From an uncultured Pelagibacteraceae bacterium (GTDB lineage Bacteria > Pseudomonadota > Alphaproteobacteria > Pelagibacterales > Pelagibacteraceae): DNA of 64,000 nucleotides. The stretch spans positions 62,001 to 126,000 of the forward strand of contig CACMDY010000002.1 of NCBI GenBank assembly GCA_902612605.1, written 5' to 3'. Position 1 is the first letter of the stretch, and the number at the start of each line of letters is the position of its first letter. Below are positions 61,118 to 64,000 of the stretch, piece by piece. A model generated the notes under the pieces. The model was not told the DNA's origin. It was given only the letters and a program-made list of their open reading frames with translations, and made no database searches. A program made the position numbers and the translations under genes.

Positions 61118-62217
61118 TTTATAATTTCTTGTTTAATAATCTTGATACCATAACCATCCAACCCAACAACCTTTTTTAGAGTTCTGGTAACTAATATCAT
61201 TTTCTTTATTTTTAAAGATTTAATTATTTGAGCTCCGATACCATAACTTTTTATTAATTGATCCTTTTCCTTAGTTTTAGACTTTTTATCTTTAAATTCT
61301 TTAAGTGTTTGAGTAACAGATTTTAAGTTTGGATCTCTTATAAAAATCATAACACAATTGCTGTATTTTTTAAAATATTTTAATGTTTTTTCAAATGAGT
61401 TAGGAAGTTTTTGATTTATTAGATAATTTTGAACTACATTAGATGAAATAACTCTTACTCTTGGTGGTTTGCTTTTATTAACTTTGCCCTTAACTAATGC
61501 AAAATGTTCAGAGCCATCAATTGAGTTCTCAAAAACATATATTTTGAATTTTTGATTACTTAAATTAATTATAGATGTTTTTTTTAATTTAATAAAATTT
61601 TCTTTTCTCAATCTGTATGAAATTAAATCTTCAATTTTTCCAATATGAAGTTTATGTTTACTTGCAAATTTTAATAAGTCATCTCCTTTTGCCATCGAAC
61701 CATCTTCATTCATAATCTCACATATTACAGCAGCTGGAATTTTGTTACCAAGTCTAGCTATGTCAACAGATGCTTCTGTATGACCGGCCCTAACTAGCAC
61801 GCCTCCTTCTCTAGAAATGATTGGAAATACGTGACCAGGAGAAACTATTTCATTTTTTAATACATTTTTTTTTGTAGCAATTTTTATTGTTCGTGATCGA
61901 TCTTTAGCTGAAATACCAGTAGTTATACCCTTCTTGGCCTCTATTGAAATGGTAAAGGCTGTTTGATTTCTCGATTGATTAACAGGAGCCATAAATGTTA
62001 ACCCAAGTTTATTTGCTTGATTTTTATTTAGTGTTAGACAAATTAAACCTCTGCCATTTTTCGCCATAAAGTTAATTTTTTTAGAATTAACATCACTGGC
62101 ATTAAATACTAAATCCCCCTCATTTTCTCGATTTTCATCGTCAACAAGAATATACATTCCTCCTTTTTTTGAGATAGAAATAATCTTTTCAATTGGGCTA
62201 AATTTATTTTTTATCAT
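61114..62217 (-). CDS. ribB: 3,4-dihydroxy-2-butanone 4-phosphate synthase fused to a zinc-less GTP cyclohydrolase II-like domain (RibBX-like)
   Basis: Residues about 1-205 form an intact RibB domain: VDDENRENEGDLVFNASDV at about residue 25, NGRGLICLTL at about 54, GHVFPIISREGGVLVRAGHTEASVD at about 130-154. It supplies dihydroxybutanone phosphate. Residues about 210-367 align with GTP cyclohydrolase II but the zinc cysteines of the usual H-S-x-C-L-T-x-D...C-D-C-G block are absent; the region reads RVRVISSNVVQNYL, and the only Cys is in YSNCVMIF. The terminal SYGIGAQIIKSL and KVVGLDGYGIKI are retained. GTP cyclohydrolase activity is therefore unlikely, and a separate ribA would be needed. It overlaps ribE and ribH. 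Confidence 0.9.
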   Translation of the reverse strand: MIKNKFSPIEKIISISKKGGMYILVDDENRENEGDLVFNASDVNSKKINFMAKNGRGLICLTLNKNQANKLGLTFMAPVNQSRNQTAFTISIEAKKGITTGISAKDRSRTIKIATKKNVLKNEIVSPGHVFPIISREGGVLVRAGHTEASVDIARLGNKIPAAVICEIMNEDGSMAKGDDLLKFASKHKLHIGKIEDLISYRLRKENFIKLKKTSIINLSNQKFKIYVFENSIDGSEHFALVKGKVNKSKPPRVRVISSNVVQNYLINQKLPNSFEKTLKYFKKYSNCVMIFIRDPNLKSVTQTLKEFKDKKSKTKEKDQLIKSYGIGAQIIKSLKIKKMILVTRTLKKVVGLDGYGIKIIKQEIIK

Positions 62218-62797
62218 TAATAAATTTTTTTACATATTTAGATAAAATATCAATTTCAATATTAACTAAATCATTTTTTTTAATGTTTGCTAAATTTGTA
62301 AGTTTCAATGTATGTGGAATAACCCAAATTTCAAATTTATTCTTCTTTATCTTAGCTATGGTTAGAGATACACCATTTATCAATATTGATGCTTTCTCAA
62401 CTAAAAATTTATAAAATTTTTTATCAATACTGAATTCATAAATTATCGATTTATCTACATTTGTTAAATTTGTAACTTTACTTACTGTATCAACATGACC
62501 TTGACAAATATGACCTGAAATATTTTGACCATACTTTAAAGGTAGTTCTAAATTAACATGATCTCCAACATTGGATTTCTTAAATTTTGATTTTCTAATA
62601 GTTTCATTTGATAAATAAAATTCAGATATACCTTTTTTATATGATATTAATGTTAAGCAGACACCATCACAGGAAATAGATATACCTAATTGCTTATTAG
62701 TTAATTTTAATTTTGACTTGATAAAGACGTTTATTCCTTTAGCTCTTTTGGTAATATTTGTAATTTTACCTTTATTAAAAATTATTCCATTAAACAT
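62204..62797 (-). CDS. ribE: Riboflavin synthase alpha chain
   Basis: This enzyme dismutates two lumazines to riboflavin. The 197-aa protein consists of two lumazine-binding repeats: the first begins MFNGII and contains ISCDGVCLTLISY at about residue 41, the second begins near ISGHICQGHVDTVSKV at about 93 and contains ILINGVSLTIAKIKKNKFEIWVIPHTL at about 138-164. It abuts ribD without a gap and overlaps ribBA by 14 bases. The gene is also called ribC in some genomes. Confidence 0.94.
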   Translation of the reverse strand: MFNGIIFNKGKITNITKRAKGINVFIKSKLKLTNKQLGISISCDGVCLTLISYKKGISEFYLSNETIRKSKFKKSNVGDHVNLELPLKYGQNISGHICQGHVDTVSKVTNLTNVDKSIIYEFSIDKKFYKFLVEKASILINGVSLTIAKIKKNKFEIWVIPHTLKLTNLANIKKNDLVNIEIDILSKYVKKFINDKK

Positions 62798-63892
62798 TTA
62801 CTGATACCTAAAAAGTTTTTCTTTATCTAAAAAAGTATTAATTTGTGATCTTTTTTTAAATTTTTTAGACAATAAATCAATAAAAGAATTCAAAGCAACC
62901 GAATTTTTTAAATTAATTTTATTATCAGCTTTGAATAAATAGAATTCATTTATTAAATTGTTATTTAAAAAAGATTTTAAAAGGTTTGGACCCGACTCGA
63001 GTAATAAATTTGCATAACCTAATGAGTATATTTTTTTTAAAATGGTATTTAAATCAAAACTATTATTTTCTATTTTCATAAAAATAAGTTTTGCATTTTT
63101 ATTTTTAAATTTATTAATAATATTTTTATCTTTTTTATTATGAAAAATATATGTTTTATTTGAGTTTGGTTTTAACACTTTGGAATTTATTTTAGTCTTC
63201 AAATCTTTATCAATAATAAATTTTACTGGTGAAAATTTTTCTAAACCATGAATTCTACAATTTAAATTAGGATTGTCAGAGTTAATTGTTTTATAAGATG
63301 TTAAAATTGCTTGATTTCTATATCTTAATAAATGAGATACTTTGTGAGAATGTTCATTTGTAATTTTTTTTTTAAAAAAATAAATTCTATTATTTTTAGA
63401 AACAGCCAATTTTCCACTAACGTAAGGAATATTATTAAATTTTGAGAATTTATAATCTTTGTAAAATTTATTTGCATCATTTTTAATTAAACCAATTTTA
63501 GCTAAAATATTATTTTTTTTTAAAACATTTTTTGTTTTTTTTGCTGTTCGTTTATCAAAATCCTCAATCGAATAATTAACTAATTTAATTTTTTTTTTTA
63601 TGATAATGTTTGTACAAGGTGGTGTTTTTCCATAATGGATACAAGGTTCTAGTGATACATACATATTTGAATTTTTAAAATTTATTTTATTGTTTTTTAA
63701 GGCTGCTACTTCAGCATGAGGTCTACCATTAATATCTGTCTTTCCATAAGAAATGATTTCATCTTTATATGTTACTACACATCCGACCGATGGATTTAGT
63801 CCTGTTAGTCCTTTATTTTGATTGGCAAGTTCTAGTGCCAATCTCATTAATGCTTTATTTTTTTCTGATGATTTATCTTTTTTTAAAGACAT
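62798..63892 (-). CDS. ribD: Bifunctional riboflavin deaminase/reductase RibD
   Basis: RibD carries out deamination and reduction of the pyrimidine intermediate. The 364-aa protein has the deaminase zinc site [12 protein letters not shown] at about residue 57 and [19 protein letters not shown] at about 79-97, and a C-terminal reductase domain from about 150 that is strongly diverged but retains [13 protein letters not shown] and [15 protein letters not shown]. The start at 63892 ([20 protein letters not shown]) is preferred to one 21 codons upstream, because the shorter form fits family N-termini and overlaps nrdR by only 20 bases. Confidence 0.92.
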   Translation of the reverse strand: MSLKKDKSSEKNKALMRLALELANQNKGLTGLNPSVGCVVTYKDEIISYGKTDINGRPHAEVAALKNNKINFKNSNMYVSLEPCIHYGKTPPCTNIIIKKKIKLVNYSIEDFDKRTAKKTKNVLKKNNILAKIGLIKNDANKFYKDYKFSKFNNIPYVSGKLAVSKNNRIYFFKKKITNEHSHKVSHLLRYRNQAILTSYKTINSDNPNLNCRIHGLEKFSPVKFIIDKDLKTKINSKVLKPNSNKTYIFHNKKDKNIINKFKNKNAKLIFMKIENNSFDLNTILKKIYSLGYANLLLESGPNLLKSFLNNNLINEFYLFKADNKINLKNSVALNSFIDLLSKKFKKRSQINTFLDKEKLFRYQ

Positions 63893-64000
63893 CGATTTTA
63901 TCAACAAATTGAACGAAGTCTTTTTCTTCTCTAAAATTTCTATATACTGATGCAAATCTTACATAAGCTACTGGGTCCAATTCTTTTAATCCTTCCATTA
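63873..64000 (-). CDS. nrdR: Transcriptional repressor NrdR (partial, 5' part beyond right edge)
   Basis: The last 41 codons of the gene are visible and include [19 protein letters not shown], the highly conserved C-terminal block of the ATP-cone regulator NrdR, then [14 protein letters not shown]. NrdR represses ribonucleotide reductase genes in response to nucleotide state. The stop at 63873 overlaps the ribD start. nrdR-ribD is a conserved pair. Confidence 0.9.
   Translation of the reverse strand, partial: MEGLKELDPVAYVRFASVYRNFREEKDFVQFVDKIDVFKKR

Overview
The window is a very A+T-rich (about 70% by eye), tightly packed bacterial chromosome segment. Neighbouring genes commonly overlap by 1-20 bases and very few gaps exceed 100 bases. 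Gene content and order are alphaproteobacterial: argS-nagZ-scpAB-tatABC-serS-yajC-secDF, mltB-rlpA-dac-tmk-holB-metG-tatD, rpmF-plsX-ihfA-merR, and nrdR-ribD-ribE-ribBA-ribH-nusB-thiL-hppA. With the extreme A+T content and the compaction, this points to a SAR11 / Pelagibacterales marine bacterium. That placement is inferred from gene content, not from a marker-gene search.

Layout. 1-1750: divergent zinc-uptake genes znuC (cut by the left edge) and znuA, sharing two tandem Zur-type operators. 1794-5046: an Ldh-family oxidoreductase, xthA, an IscA/ErpA-type protein and dgt. 5043-14697: a run of plus-strand genes for tRNA charging, peptidoglycan recycling, chromosome condensation, Tat export and Sec export. 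14698-18210: a PuuD-like membrane protein and uvrA. 18291-23608: ssb, gyrA, coaD, a cyclophilin, tgt and tRNA-Lys. 23610-27591: an M48 lipoprotein peptidase, a DUF502 protein, recG, sdhE and tRNA-Ser. 27652-35941: rarD, then cell-wall enzymes, tmk, holB, metG, tatD and an MBL hydrolase. 35936-38158: gpx, nhaA and a zinc-ribbon protein on the minus strand.

38254-44269 is the most unusual stretch. tRNA-Pro and tRNA-Glu are each followed within 1-4 bases by a protein start codon. A tyrosine recombinase, a GIY-YIG protein and a glycosyltransferase follow. Then comes an unassigned, strongly structured RNA of about 190 nt at 43268-43459, placed directly in front of a short O6-alkylguanine alkyltransferase gene, and then a 528-base gene-free A+T-rich gap. 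44270-49459 (minus) holds two transporters, hom, a small lipoprotein, argC, rpsI and rplM. 49616-52882 is a metY - alpha/beta hydrolase - methyltransferase-like operon. 52883-57191 holds ctaA, a chorismate mutase, rpmG, merR, ihfA, plsX, rpmF, a cytochrome bc1 chaperone and bamE. 57193-64000 is hppA plus the riboflavin operon, ending in nrdR cut by the right edge.

The best leads are: (1) the structured RNA with three GNRA-capped hairpins, a possible pseudoknot and its own terminator, whose terminator arm is also complementary to the start of the next gene; (2) a Tgt enzyme that has lost three of its four zinc ligands; (3) a RibBA whose GTP-cyclohydrolase-II half lacks the zinc cysteines; (4) an Ldh-family gene whose start codon lies inside a 16-bp inverted repeat; (5) tRNA genes fused in transcription units with downstream mRNAs that would be nearly leaderless after tRNA processing.
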